Shown piece after piece: positions 8,287 through 16,882 of a stretch of DNA of 64,000 nucleotides; the first letter of the stretch is position 1, and each line of letters starts with the position of its first letter. This DNA is from CAWBOV01 sp963790525 (lineage in GTDB: Bacteria; Actinomycetota; Actinomycetes; Mycobacteriales; Jatrophihabitantaceae). The translations under genes were made by a program, and so were the position numbers. Location: positions 334,941 through 398,940 of the forward strand of contig CAWBOV010000005.1 of NCBI GenBank assembly GCA_963790525.1, in the 5' to 3' direction. Below the pieces are notes generated by a model that did no database searches, was not told where the DNA came from, and worked only from the letters and a program-made list of their open reading frames with translations.

Positions 8287-8751
8287 ATGAGCGAGACCGC
8301 CAACCACTACCGTGCCCCCGGCTGGTTCACCCGCAACGTCTTCAACCGGGCAGTCGCCGGGCTCACCCGCATGGGCGTCAGCGTGATCGGCTCCCGGGTA
8401 CTCGAGACCCGCGGGCGCCAGAGCGGCCTGCCGCGGCGCACACCGGTCAACCTGCTCACCGTCGACGGCCACGAGTACCTCGTCTCCCCGCGCGGCAACG
8501 GGCAGTGGGTCCGCAACGTCCGCGCGGACGACGGCCGACTCACGCTCATCCTCGGGCGACGCCGGCGCGCGTACGTGGCGCGGGAACTGCCCACCGACGA
8601 CGCCCGCACCGCGCAGATCCTGCGGGCCTACCTCACGCGCTGGAAGGCAGAGGTCGGCGTCTTCTTCGAGGGCACCGGGCCGGACTCCACCGACGCGGAG
8701 CTCGCCGCCATCGCCCCCAAGCACCCGATCTTCGAGCTCACCCCCGCGTGA
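8287..8751 (+). CDS. Nitroreductase-family deazaflavin (F420)-dependent oxidoreductase
   Basis: A 154-aa split-barrel protein of the F420H2-dependent Ddn/FDOR-A type. The signature is the central GRQSGLPRRTPVNLLTVDG followed by EYLVSPRGNGQWVRNVRA, which contacts the deazaflavin cofactor, and the late PIFELTP. Such enzymes reduce nitro, quinone or enone compounds using F420H2; the substrate is unknown. The ATG at 8287 lies 43 nt after the -10 box and just behind the operators. Its stop overlaps the TetR gene start (GTGA), so it is the probable target and partner of that repressor. Confidence 0.88.
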   Translation: MSETANHYRAPGWFTRNVFNRAVAGLTRMGVSVIGSRVLETRGRQSGLPRRTPVNLLTVDGHEYLVSPRGNGQWVRNVRADDGRLTLILGRRRRAYVARELPTDDARTAQILRAYLTRWKAEVGVFFEGTGPDSTDAELAAIAPKHPIFELTPA

Positions 8752-9365
8752 GTCGACGTCCCCGGCGCGCTCTCCCTCCCGTCGCCCCGCGCCCGGAGCC
8801 CGCCCCACGCAGCGAGCGGGTCACCCAGATCGTGGCGGCCGCACGCCGGGTCGTCGAGGGCGAGGGCCCGGACGCGTTGACGATGCGGCGGCTCGGCGAG
8901 GAACTCGGCATCAAGGCGCCCTCGCTCTACAAGCACCTGCCCAGCCGCGACGCGGTCGTCGCCCTGCTCGTCGACGACGCGCTGTTCGAGACCGGCGACG
9001 TGCTGCACGCGGCAGTGTCGGCCGGTGACGCGGCGCTGTCGGCAGCGGGCGCACGAGGCGCGGCCTGGAACGCCGCGGCTGGTCCCGTGGCCGCCCTGCT
9101 CGCCGCCTACCGGCGCCTCGGGCGCGAACATCCCCACGTGTACCGGTTGGCGACGATGGGCACCCTGCCCCGCTCGGGGCTCACCCCGGGGCTGGAGGGC
9201 TGGGCCGGCGAGCCCTTCTACCGCGCGACCGGCGACCCGTACCGCGCGCAGGCACTGTGGGCCTTCGCGCACGGCACCCTGATCCTGGAGATCGACGACC
9301 GGTTCCTGCCGGGTTCCGACCTCGACCAGACGTGGCAGCAAGGCGCCCGCGCCTTCGCCGGGTGA
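8748..9365 (+). CDS. TetR family transcriptional repressor
   Basis: A 205-aa regulator. The N-terminal helix-turn-helix (about residues 23-68) reads VTQIVAAARRVVEGEGPDALTMRRLGEELGIKAPSLYKH, typical of TetR. The C-terminal ligand domain has the WHG-type pattern (ALWAFAHGTLILEIDDRF). The GTG at 8748 overlaps the preceding stop, giving translational coupling and an N-terminus rich in Arg and Pro. It probably binds the GCTAAC/GTTAGC palindromes upstream of the operon and is released by the substrate of the oxidoreductase. Confidence 0.9.
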   Translation: MSRRPRRALPPVAPRPEPAPRSERVTQIVAAARRVVEGEGPDALTMRRLGEELGIKAPSLYKHLPSRDAVVALLVDDALFETGDVLHAAVSAGDAALSAAGARGAAWNAAAGPVAALLAAYRRLGREHPHVYRLATMGTLPRSGLTPGLEGWAGEPFYRATGDPYRAQALWAFAHGTLILEIDDRFLPGSDLDQTWQQGARAFAG

Positions 9366-9456
9366 GGCGTCGAGCGACCAGTGCAGGCCCGGTGTCGGCG
9401 CCACAGGCGTCCGGGTCGGGTTGGGCGGCTCGGACGGCGAGTGGTATCCACGGACA

Positions 9457-10407
9457 GTGACCGACTCCGCCGCACCGACCGCCCACGGCACCCACGACTA
9501 CGTCGACGACCCGCGCAACCGGGACGTGCTGATCTACGTCAACGGCGAGCTCGTGCCCCGCGATCGCGCGACCGTGTCCGTCTTCGACGCCGGGTTCATC
9601 CTCGGCGACGGGATCTGGGAAGGCCTGCGGGTCACGGCCGGCCATCCGGCCTTCCTCGACCAGCACCTGGACCGGCTCTACGAGGGCGCCGCCGCGATCG
9701 CGCTGGACGTCGGTCTCACCCGCGCCGAGCTGGCCGCGGAGATCTACCGCACGCTCGCCGCGAACGGCATGGACGGTGACGGCATCCACGTCCGGCTGAT
9801 GGTCACGCGCGGGCCCAAGAGCACGCCGTACCAGGACCCGCGCATGTCCGCCGGGCCGGCGACCATCGTGATGATCTGTGAGTACAAGGATCCCCTGCCC
9901 GCCACGGTCGAACGCGGGCTGACGCTGTTCACCACGCACGTGCGGCGCGGCTACCCCGACGTCCTGGACCCCAAGCTGAACAGCCACTCCAAGCTCAACG
10001 ACATCACCGCGTGCATCCAGGCCTACACGGCCGGCGCCGACGAGGCGCTGATGCTGGACCCGCACGGCTTCGTCGCCACCTGCAACTCGACGCACTTCTT
10101 CATCGTGCGCAAGGGCGAGGTGTGGACGTCGACGGGCATGTACTGCCTGGGCGGCATCACCCGGGGCAACGTGCTGCGGGTGTGCGCGGAAGCGGGCATC
10201 CCCGCGCAGGAACGCAGTTTCAGCCTGACCGAGGTCTACAGCGCCGACGAGGCGTTCGTGACGGGCACGTTCGCCGGTGTCGTGCCCGTCCACACCGTCG
10301 ACGGCCGCCGCATCGGCACCGGGGCGCGCGGGCCCGTGGTCGAGCGGCTGCAAGGGCTGTATGCGGACTTCACCCGCCGCGACGTCGCCGGGCGGGTGCG
10401 GCCATGA
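9457..10407 (+). CDS. Class IV aminotransferase (BCAT/D-amino-acid transaminase-like)
   Basis: A 316-aa PLP enzyme of fold type IV. Evidence: IYVNGELVPRDRATVSVFDAGF with LGDGIWEGLRV at the N-terminus, and the PLP-lysine region LNSHSKLNDITACIQAY followed by GADEALMLD and CNSTHFFIVRKG. The GTG at 9457 was chosen because the family's IYVNG strand normally starts 15-30 residues in. Its stop overlaps the sulfotransferase-like gene (ATGA), so both are made together. Substrate unknown; the ATCNSTHFF variant of the usual SxxxNxF block is slightly atypical. Branched-chain, D-amino or amino-deoxychorismate substrates are possible. Confidence 0.87.
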   Translation: MTDSAAPTAHGTHDYVDDPRNRDVLIYVNGELVPRDRATVSVFDAGFILGDGIWEGLRVTAGHPAFLDQHLDRLYEGAAAIALDVGLTRAELAAEIYRTLAANGMDGDGIHVRLMVTRGPKSTPYQDPRMSAGPATIVMICEYKDPLPATVERGLTLFTTHVRRGYPDVLDPKLNSHSKLNDITACIQAYTAGADEALMLDPHGFVATCNSTHFFIVRKGEVWTSTGMYCLGGITRGNVLRVCAEAGIPAQERSFSLTEVYSADEAFVTGTFAGVVPVHTVDGRRIGTGARGPVVERLQGLYADFTRRDVAGRVRP

Positions 10408-11150
10408 CCGACCCGATGCGCACCGGCAGCGTGCGGCTGGCGATGTGGTCCGGCCCGCGCAACATCTCCACCGCGCTCATGCGCGCCTGGGAGAACCGCC
10501 CCGACACCGTCGTCGTGGACGAGCCGCTCTACGGCTACTACCTCGCCGAGACGGGGCTCGATCATCCCGGCCGCGACGAGATCATCGCCGCGCAGGGCAC
10601 CGACTGGCGGGCGATCGTCGACCACCTGATCGGCCCCACGCCCTCCGGGGCGCCGGTGTACTACCAGAAGCACATGACGCACCACCTGATCCCGCAGCTG
10701 CCCCGCGACTGGATCGCTTCCCTGCACAACGTGCTGCTGATCCGCGACCCCGCCGAGGTCGTCGCCTCCTACGTTCGCTCGCGGGCGACGGTGACCGCGC
10801 AGGACATCGGGCTGGTGCAGCAGGCCGAACTGTTCGACCAGCTCGCCTCCGGGGGGTTCCCGCCCGCGGTCATCGACGCCGCGGACTTCCTGCGCGATCC
10901 GGAGGAGTACCTGCGCTGGCTGTGCACCGCCGTCGGTGTCGGCTTCAGCCAGCGGATGCTCTCGTGGCCGGCCGGTGGACGCCCGACCGACGGGGTCTGG
11001 GCACCGTACTGGTACAGCTCCGTGCTCGCCTCCACCGGCTTCGCGCCCTACCGCGAACGGGACATCACCCTGACCGGTGCCGCGCTGGCGGCAGCCGAGG
11101 AGAGCCGGCCCTACTACGACCACCTGGCCGAGTACCGCGTCCAGTTCTGA
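10404..11150 (+). CDS. Sulfotransferase-like P-loop protein paired with the aminotransferase
   Basis: A 248-aa protein with sulfotransferase-fold signatures: a 5'-phosphosulfate-loop-like LAMWSGPRNISTALM near the N-terminus and a 3'-phosphate-binding-like VLLIRDPAEVVASYVRS at about 110-127. A PAPS-dependent transferase is expected, but the usual substrate residues cannot be confirmed. Homologues are often encoded beside or fused to class IV aminotransferases, as here, where the genes overlap by ATGA. This suggests transamination and sulfonation of one amino-acid-derived molecule, which is inference. A large palindrome follows 20 nt after the stop. Confidence 0.8.
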   Translation: MTDPMRTGSVRLAMWSGPRNISTALMRAWENRPDTVVVDEPLYGYYLAETGLDHPGRDEIIAAQGTDWRAIVDHLIGPTPSGAPVYYQKHMTHHLIPQLPRDWIASLHNVLLIRDPAEVVASYVRSRATVTAQDIGLVQQAELFDQLASGGFPPAVIDAADFLRDPEEYLRWLCTAVGVGFSQRMLSWPAGGRPTDGVWAPYWYSSVLASTGFAPYRERDITLTGAALAAAEESRPYYDHLAEYRVQF

Positions 11151-11170
11151 CCGGGACGTCACGCGGGCGA

Positions 11171-11227
11171 CGTTGCTACCGAGCTGACCGGACATCGCGC
11201 CCGGATCCGGTCAGCTCGGTAGCAACG
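11171..11227. repeat. Perfect 22-bp inverted repeat (palindromic element, copy 1)
   Basis: Arms 11171-11192 and 11206-11227 are perfectly complementary (22 bp) around a 13-nt loop. The arm begins CGTTGCTACCGAGCTG. A related copy lies at the other end of the DUF559 gene. It could terminate the aminotransferase/sulfotransferase transcript, but it has no T tract. Confidence 0.88.
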
Positions 11228-11282
11228 CCGGCCCTGTGGAAGGCGAACACCGTGCGGCGCGTCCACCGGGCAGCATGCCCCT

Positions 11283-12296
11283 GTGACCGAGCTGCCGGAC
11301 CCGGACTGGTATCTCGACAACGTCGTGGTGCCGCGGGCGGCCGGCGAGTCCGCCGGGCAGACGCGCTGGCGGCTGGCGGCCGACGCGGTCCGGGCGGATC
11401 CGCGCATCGGCGCCCTGGCCGTGTCGCAGGGATTCGTGCTCACCCGTGCCCAGGCCCGCGAGCGGGGAGTCACCGACGCCGAACAGCGCCGGCTGCTCCG
11501 CGCGCGGACGTGGTGGTCGCCCTGGTACGGCGTGCTCTGCGTGGTCCCCGCCGCCGACGCCGATACGCGGTACGTGGTGCGGGCGTGTGCGGCCGCCCTC
11601 GTCCATCCGGGCCACGTGATCAGCCATCGCAGTGCCGCAGCCGTGCACGGGCTGCCGCTGGTCGACCTCCCCGGCGTGCCCGCGCTCACGGTGGACCTGA
11701 CCGGGCCGTCGCGGCACGTGTCCGCCTCGCTGCGGGTCCGCACCGCGCGACTGGAACCGGGAGCGTGCACCGGCTGGTACGGAGCGCCGGTCACCGGTCC
11801 AGCCCGGACCGTGGTGGACGTGGCCCGGCTGGACCGCCGCCACGGGCTGGTGGTCGCCGACGCCGCACTCGCCCGCGGACTGGTCGACCCGCACAGCCTC
11901 AGCATGGCTCTGGCCGGCACGACGGGGGCGCCGGGGACGATCGCGGCGCGCCGGATCGTGGCGTTGGCGTCATCGGCGAGCGAGTCACCGCTGGAGTCGC
12001 TGACGCGGCTGTGCCTGGCCGAGCACGGTGTCCCCGCGCCGGTGCTGCAGAAGTGGATCGTCGACCCGCGGGACGGCTGGCGGGCGCGCGTCGACCTGGC
12101 CTGGCCGGGGTCGCGGCTGATCGTGGAGGCCGACGGCCGCCGGAAGTACGCCGGAGACGAGCTGTGGCGCGAGAAGCGGCGCCAGGAGCGGCTGGAGCGC
12201 CTCGGGTGGCGGGTGGTGCGGGTGATCTGGGCCGACGTCGTCCACCATCCGCGAGAGACCGCGGCGCGCGTCCGGGCGGCGTTGCGATCAAGCTGA
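11283..12296 (+). CDS. DUF559 / Vsr-like endonuclease-fold protein with AbiEi-like N-terminus
   Basis: A 337-aa protein. The N-terminal half has a winged-helix-like segment (GFVLTRAQARERGVTDAEQ...RRLLRARTWW) and a middle region (VISHRSAAAVHGLPLV, TGPARTVVDVARL) typical of the actinobacterial AbiEi-antitoxin-like family. The C-terminal about 90 residues carry the DUF559 restriction-endonuclease-like fold with RVDLAWPGSRLIVEADGR and a late RVIWADV strand. Asp and Glu in these strands fit a PD-(D/E)XK site. Function is unproven. No toxin partner is adjacent. The gene is bracketed by two related palindromes, and its last 17 bases lie inside the second one. Confidence 0.75.
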   Translation: MTELPDPDWYLDNVVVPRAAGESAGQTRWRLAADAVRADPRIGALAVSQGFVLTRAQARERGVTDAEQRRLLRARTWWSPWYGVLCVVPAADADTRYVVRACAAALVHPGHVISHRSAAAVHGLPLVDLPGVPALTVDLTGPSRHVSASLRVRTARLEPGACTGWYGAPVTGPARTVVDVARLDRRHGLVVADAALARGLVDPHSLSMALAGTTGAPGTIAARRIVALASSASESPLESLTRLCLAEHGVPAPVLQKWIVDPRDGWRARVDLAWPGSRLIVEADGRRKYAGDELWREKRRQERLERLGWRVVRVIWADVVHHPRETAARVRAALRSS

Positions 12297-12336
12297 CCGG
12301 AATCCGCGCCCGGATCCGGTCAGCTCGGTAGCAACG
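12280..12336. repeat. Palindromic element, copy 2 (imperfect left arm)
   Basis: The right arm (12315-12336) is identical to the right arm of the element at 11171-11227, and the loop is again 13 nt. The left arm (12280-12301) has several mismatches because it overlaps the end of the DUF559 coding sequence, including its stop codon at 12294-12296. Confidence 0.82.
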
Positions 12337-12401
12337 CGAGCTCTGCGGCGCGCGCGGCACAATGGGGTGACGACCGGACCACGAGCCGAAGGAGTCGCGC
12401 C

Positions 12402-12650
12402 ATGGGGATGCTGGACCGCTACAAGAAGAAGGCAGAGGAGCTGGCCAAGCAGGCCCGTCCCAAGGCCGAGGAGCTCAAGGACCGGGCGGTTCCGCTGGCC
12501 GAGAACCTCAAGGACCGGGCCACCCCGCTGGCGGAGACGCTCAAGGAGAAGGGCGGGAAGGCCGGAAGCTCACTGCGCTCGCGCGCCGAGGAGATCCGCC
12601 GCGAGTTCCGCGAGGGCGCCGACGAGGGCGACCAACCGCCCAGCAACTGA
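12402..12650 (+). CDS. Small highly charged helical protein
   Basis: An 82-aa protein that is almost entirely amphipathic helix with imperfect 11-residue repeats (KAEELKDRAVP, LAENLKDRATP, LAETLKEKGG), similar in style to apolipoprotein- or LEA-like helices. An AAGGAG ribosome-binding site lies 8 nt before the ATG at 12402. No catalytic or binding motif is recognised; membrane-surface association is possible from the amphipathicity. It stands alone after the palindromic element, convergent with the MFS gene. Confidence 0.6.
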   Translation: MGMLDRYKKKAEELAKQARPKAEELKDRAVPLAENLKDRATPLAETLKEKGGKAGSSLRSRAEEIRREFREGADEGDQPPSN

Positions 12651-12689
12651 GCGCCGCCCACCCGGACCGGACCGCGACTCGCTGCCGGC

Positions 12690-14252
12690 TCAGAGCTCGA
12701 CGGCCATGACCTCGGAGATGACGTCCTCGGTGTGGGGTGGCGGACCGTAGCCGCCCGCCGCGGCCCGGATCTCGGCGATCCGTGCCTTGGACGGGAAGAA
12801 GGACGCACCGGCCACCGCGCCGGCCGCGAACAGCGCCGAGCCGATCATGAACGCGACGACGTAACCGTGCGTGGCGGCAACTGCGACGGCACCCACCACG
12901 TCGCGGTGATCGGCCAGGTACCCCGAGGTCGCGGTCGCGACGACGGTGCTCAGGACCGCCGTGCCGACCGACCCGCCGACCTGCTGCATGGTGCTGGCCA
13001 GGGCCGCGGCGACGCCGGCGTCCTGGGGGGCGATTCCGGCGGTCGCCGTGTTCATCGCCGGCGCCATGACCATGCCCATCGCGAACCCCATGATGATGAG
13101 CGCGGGCAGCACGGCGGACAGGTACCCGGAGTGCACGTTGATGCGGCTGAGGTAGGCCAGGGCGATGCAGCCCAGCCCCATCCCGGTGGTGATGATGATG
13201 CGCGGGCCGAAGCGGGGCAGCGTCACGATGTTCGAGGTGTTCGAGCTGATCACGACGCACGCGATCATCGGCAGGAACGCGATCCCCGACTGCACCGGGC
13301 TGTAGTGCCGGATCAGTTGCAGGTAGTAGGTCAGGAACAGGAACACCCCGAACATCGCGATGCCGGCGATCCCGATCGCCAGGAACGCGACGCCACGGGC
13401 GCGGTCGGTGATCACCCGCAGCGGCAGGAGCGGGACCGCGACCCGCTGTTCGGCCAGGAAGAACCCAGCCAGCAACAGGGCGCCGAGCACCAGGGAGACG
13501 ATCGTCACCCCGTCGGTCCAGCCCGCCGACTCCGCATGGGAGAAGCCGAAGACCAGTCCGAACAGGCCGGCCGAGGCGAGCAGCGCGCCCTGCACATCGA
13601 TCCGCTGCCGTACCGGCGAGCGCTCGTTCACCATGTAGCTGATCGCCCCGGCGGCAGCCGCGACGGCGAAGATGACGTTGACGTACATCGCCCAGCGCCA
13701 CGAGAGGTACTCGGTCAGGACCCCGCCGAGGATGAGGCCGACCGCGCCGCCACCGACGGCGACCGAGCCGAACACGCCGAAGGCCTTTCCGCGGTCGCTC
13801 GGTGTGCGGAAGGTCGTCACCAGGGTCGAGAGGGCCGCGGGCGCGAGGATCGCGCCGAACACGCCCTGGCAGGCGCGTGCGGTGACGAGCACCCCGAACG
13901 ACTGTGCCGCGCCGCCGACCGCCGAGGCAACGGCGAATCCGGCCAGCCCGACCAGGAAGGCGTACTTGCGGCCGAACAGATCGCCGAGGCGCCCACCCAG
14001 CAGGAGCAGGCTGCCGAAGGCGAGCGCGTACGCGGTGACGATCCACTGCCGCTGGCTGTCGGCGAAACCGAGGTCGGCCTGGGCCGACGGCAGTGCGATG
14101 TTCACGATGGTCGAGTCCAGCACGACCATGAGCTGGGCGACCGAGACGACGACCAGGATCAGCCAGCGGTGGTCGAGGGCACGCTGGGCCGCCGCGGCGG
14201 CCTTGGTGGCGCCGGGGGCGGGCACGGCGATCTTCGAGGAATCAACGGACAA
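12690..14252 (-). CDS. MFS multidrug efflux transporter (DHA2 family)
   Basis: A 520-aa polytopic protein with about 14 hydrophobic segments. DHA2 signatures are present: LDSTIVNIALPSAQADLGF in helix 1 (motif D1), GSLLLLGGRLGDLFGRKYAF (motif A), and a GRAxxGxxGA-type motif C region. It is expected to export drugs or toxic metabolites by proton antiport. The start is most likely the TTG at 14252, which has AGGAG 5 nt upstream and overlaps the end of the MarR gene by 11 bp; an upstream in-frame start would lie deep inside the MarR gene. Regulation by the coupled MarR protein is expected. Confidence 0.88.
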   Translation of the reverse strand: MSVDSSKIAVPAPGATKAAAAAQRALDHRWLILVVVSVAQLMVVLDSTIVNIALPSAQADLGFADSQRQWIVTAYALAFGSLLLLGGRLGDLFGRKYAFLVGLAGFAVASAVGGAAQSFGVLVTARACQGVFGAILAPAALSTLVTTFRTPSDRGKAFGVFGSVAVGGGAVGLILGGVLTEYLSWRWAMYVNVIFAVAAAAGAISYMVNERSPVRQRIDVQGALLASAGLFGLVFGFSHAESAGWTDGVTIVSLVLGALLLAGFFLAEQRVAVPLLPLRVITDRARGVAFLAIGIAGIAMFGVFLFLTYYLQLIRHYSPVQSGIAFLPMIACVVISSNTSNIVTLPRFGPRIIITTGMGLGCIALAYLSRINVHSGYLSAVLPALIIMGFAMGMVMAPAMNTATAGIAPQDAGVAAALASTMQQVGGSVGTAVLSTVVATATSGYLADHRDVVGAVAVAATHGYVVAFMIGSALFAAGAVAGASFFPSKARIAEIRAAAGGYGPPPHTEDVISEVMAVEL

Positions 14253-14748
14253 GGGGATCTCCTGGCTGGGTGACGAGGGAGTTGCTGACGGTCTCCAGCA
14301 GCGAGAACAGCTCTGTTCGCGACGGTGGATCGAGCACGGAGAAGATTCGTTCGAACAGCTCGTTCTTGATCGCCATCGCCGACTCGAGGGCGACCGACCC
14401 GGACGCGGTGAGGCGCACCTGCCGAGAGCGACGGTCGGCGGGGTCATCGACGCGCTCGGCGTATCCGTCCCGCTCGAGTGCGTCGACGAGATCGGTGACC
14501 GACCGGGGCGCGACGCCGAGTTCGCACGCGATACCGGCCTGGTTGACGGGGCCGCGCCGTGACAGCAGGGCGAGGACCAGCGTCCGCGACAGGGAGACGC
14601 CGTCGGCGGTCATGGCGTCGTCGACGAGCCGGCGCAGGCGGTGATGCAGGCCGATGTAGAGGTGCCCCAGTTCCAGGGCCGACGGAGCCACCGTCGCATC
14701 GACATCACGCACAACAGCCTCCGCGGACGACATTGGGAGGTACCTCAT
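14242..14748 (-). CDS. MarR family transcriptional regulator
   Basis: A 168-aa winged-helix regulator. Motifs: LSRTLVLALLSRRGPVNQAGIACELGV, SVTDLVDALERDGYAERVDDPADRRSRQVRLT, where DPADRRSRQVRLT is the classic MarR wing. Two starts have equally spaced ribosome-binding sites, ATG at 14748 (GGGAGG 9 nt upstream) and ATG at 14733 (GAGG 9 nt upstream), because a palindrome is duplicated there. It overlaps the MFS gene and probably represses it and itself. Confidence 0.9.
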   Translation of the reverse strand: MRYLPMSSAEAVVRDVDATVAPSALELGHLYIGLHHRLRRLVDDAMTADGVSLSRTLVLALLSRRGPVNQAGIACELGVAPRSVTDLVDALERDGYAERVDDPADRRSRQVRLTASGSVALESAMAIKNELFERIFSVLDPPSRTELFSLLETVSNSLVTQPGDPLVR

Positions 14749-14770
14749 CGTGAGGTACCTCCCGATTCTA
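14737..14770 (-). promoter_or_regulatory. MarR operator (duplicated palindrome) with -10 box
   Basis: Two identical perfect palindromes GAGGTACCTC lie at 14737-14746 and 14752-14761, offset by 15 bp. On the minus strand a TAGAAT -10-like box (14765-14770) immediately precedes them. The palindromes overlap both candidate ribosome-binding sites and the presumed transcription start, so MarR binding would block initiation. Confidence 0.78.
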
Positions 14771-14799
14771 TCAGCGGGGGTCGCGCACCGCCCGTCGCG

Positions 14800-15957
14800 T
14801 CAGCGGGCGGCCGTGCCCAGCAGGTGGTTGCGGTGCAGCGTGACGGGACCGAAGTCGCTGTGGCCGTCCACGATCAGCTTCGCGTCCGAGGCGAGTGCCG
14901 CCGCGGCGAGCATCGCACCGGTGGGAGCGTCCCGCAGGGCCTCGGCGACACCGTGGTCGTCGACGCGCTGCACCATCACACCGTCGATCACCGCGTCGGC
15001 GGCCAGGCCGACCGCGTCGACGACCTGCGCGGGCATGGGCGTTCCCGTGCCGAGATCGTGCACCGTCCGGGCCATCCGACGGGCGCGGTTCGCGTCGGTG
15101 GACAGCGCCTCCCAGCGCGCCTCGACCGCGCGGAGCTGGCGGCGGCTGTCGGGGCCGATGAGACCGAGCTTGGCCTCCTCGCGCGCGGAGTCGATGAGTT
15201 TCTTGACGTCCTCCGCCGAGGTCAGCTCCCGCGCCCGGGACAGCCACTCACCCGGCTTCCCGTCACCGACCGTGCTCTCCTGGAGTCCCCGAGCCATGTC
15301 GTGCAGCAGATCGGCCACCTTGCGGGCGTGTTCGCTCACCGCGGCGTCGGCGGTCGCGACCGGGTCCAGGCGCGAGAGCAGGATCTTGGAGCCGGCGATG
15401 CCGATCACGGCGCCGATCACCATGGCACCGAGCCGCAGCTGCGCGACCTCGATGCTGGTCCCCGCGCCGGTGAAGATCAGGGCGGAGTTGACGGTGGCGA
15501 AGCCGGCGCCGTCGGCTCCGATGCCGAGCATCCAGGCGGCGGTCAATCCGACCGCGATGACGATCCCGATGCTGATCCCGTTGACGCCGATGAGTCCCCG
15601 GGCCACGTGCGCGGTGATCATCGACAGCGCCATCGCGGTCACGAACGACATACCCGAACGCCAGGCCCGCGCATGGGAGAAGTTCAGCGTGATGATGCAC
15701 GCGAGCACGGCGTAGGAGGCCATCGAACCGAGCAGGACGTGGACGACCGTCCACGCGATGCCTGCACACAGCGGGACGGCGACCCAGAGCTTGCGGTAGT
15801 CGCGGGCCGAAGCGAGGTGCGACAGGTATCGCTCGGCGATCGCGCGGACCCGCGCGGGCAGGCGGGCGGCGAGGGCTGCGGAGAGGCCGGCGGCGCGGCC
15901 GGTCGAGGGGCGGGCGGTGGGTGACTCAGCTGACCGGTGCTGGTCAACGGCTGGCAT
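14800..15957 (-). CDS. FUSC-like / aromatic-acid-exporter-type membrane protein
   Basis: A 385-aa protein with an N-terminal block of about six hydrophobic helices (residues about 45-200) and a soluble helical C-terminal half (about 205-385). LWVAVPLCAGIAWTVVHVLL, SYAVLACIITLNFSH and the following Gly-rich helices resemble the FUSC / ArAE permease module. Substrate unknown. ATG at 15957 was chosen because an AGGAG site lies upstream; the frame remains open to 16074 without a better start. It is the last leftward gene before the SARP/eCIS locus and has no clear link to it. Confidence 0.65.
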   Translation of the reverse strand: MPAVDQHRSAESPTARPSTGRAAGLSAALAARLPARVRAIAERYLSHLASARDYRKLWVAVPLCAGIAWTVVHVLLGSMASYAVLACIITLNFSHARAWRSGMSFVTAMALSMITAHVARGLIGVNGISIGIVIAVGLTAAWMLGIGADGAGFATVNSALIFTGAGTSIEVAQLRLGAMVIGAVIGIAGSKILLSRLDPVATADAAVSEHARKVADLLHDMARGLQESTVGDGKPGEWLSRARELTSAEDVKKLIDSAREEAKLGLIGPDSRRQLRAVEARWEALSTDANRARRMARTVHDLGTGTPMPAQVVDAVGLAADAVIDGVMVQRVDDHGVAEALRDAPTGAMLAAAALASDAKLIVDGHSDFGPVTLHRNHLLGTAAR

Positions 15958-16117
15958 TGCGGAACTCCTGAACGTCTGGCGTGCGATGGGCGGGTGGCCG
16001 GTCGACGGCTCCCTAGGACAGACGTGCGAGGGCGCTGATTCATCGCGATCCTGCCACCGGACGTGGGCAACCACACACCTCGGCCGCCCTGCGGAGGCAG
16101 CCAGCCGGCGTCCCGCC

Positions 16118-16882
16118 TCAGCCGGCGATGCGGGGCAGCGGCTGCCGGGTGCGCACGACGCAGGAGCTGATCAGTTCGCGCATCGCCGGGGACGGCGCCG
16201 CCCCCAGCTCGTGCGCCAGCGTCCGTTCGTAGCGCTGGTACTGGCGGATCGCCTCCGCGACGTTGCCCTGGGCCAGATGCACCCGGATGACGAGGCGGTG
16301 CGCGGTCTCGTGCAGGGGTTCGGCCTGCACCGCCGCGAGCCCCACCTGCAGCGCGTCGCCGTAGCGTCCGCAGGCGCGCAGCCGCTCGCCGAGGCGGTCG
16401 AGGGCCTGCAGCCGCAGGTGGTGGAACCGCTCCCGCTCCATCACCACCCAGTCGTCGTACCAGCCCGGCAGCAGATCGTCGCGGAACGAGCACAGCTCAC
16501 GCGCGACGTCGATGACGGCGACGTCGCGGACGGAGTCGTCGAGCAGGCTGTACGCGCGGGCGATCGTGGAGCGGAAGTCCACCTCGATGGCCGGGTTGAG
16601 CCAGACGTGGGTCGCCGATGCCGACAGCACGCTGACGCCGCCGGGAGCCGGCACCCGCCAGAGCGCGGAGCGGAGGCTGGCGTTCGCGCGCTCCTCGGCG
16701 GAGTCGAGCCAGAGCGTGCCGCTCACCTTGGTGCGGCGCACCGGGCGGTCGTGCAGCGCGACGAAACCCACCAGGCGCTGGGAGCTGGGCGACATCGGGA
16801 CGAGTTCGCCGTCCCACCACAGCTCGAAGTCGTGGATGAGACTGAGGCTGCAGGCGAGTTCGGCATCGGTTGCTGTGCTCAT
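16118..16882 (-). CDS. SARP-type regulator (OmpR-like winged helix + BTAD domain)
   Basis: A 254-aa protein with the two-domain layout of Streptomyces antibiotic regulatory proteins: an N-terminal winged helix (about residues 15-105; DGELVPMSPSSQRLVGFVAL, LWLDSAEERANASLRSALW) and a C-terminal bacterial transcriptional activator domain (about 110-250; RFHHLRLQALDRLGERL, LAAVQAEPLHETAHRLVIRV, QRYERTLAHELGAAPSPAM). SARPs activate promoters by binding direct repeats with an 11-bp period. Its ATG at 16882 overlaps the stop of the glycosyltransferase gene (ATGA), so both are expressed together. Arrays with 11-bp period occur at 19541, 48206 and 50078, with a partial one at 48304, so it is the likely activator of the eCIS locus. 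Confidence 0.85.
   Translation of the reverse strand: MSTATDAELACSLSLIHDFELWWDGELVPMSPSSQRLVGFVALHDRPVRRTKVSGTLWLDSAEERANASLRSALWRVPAPGGVSVLSASATHVWLNPAIEVDFRSTIARAYSLLDDSVRDVAVIDVARELCSFRDDLLPGWYDDWVVMERERFHHLRLQALDRLGERLRACGRYGDALQVGLAAVQAEPLHETAHRLVIRVHLAQGNVAEAIRQYQRYERTLAHELGAAPSPAMRELISSCVVRTRQPLPRIAG

Noticed and set aside
14253..14447. A longer N-terminus of the MFS transporter starting at 14447
   Set aside because: It would lie inside the MarR gene and adds non-membrane sequence; the TTG with AGGAG at 14252 fits better.
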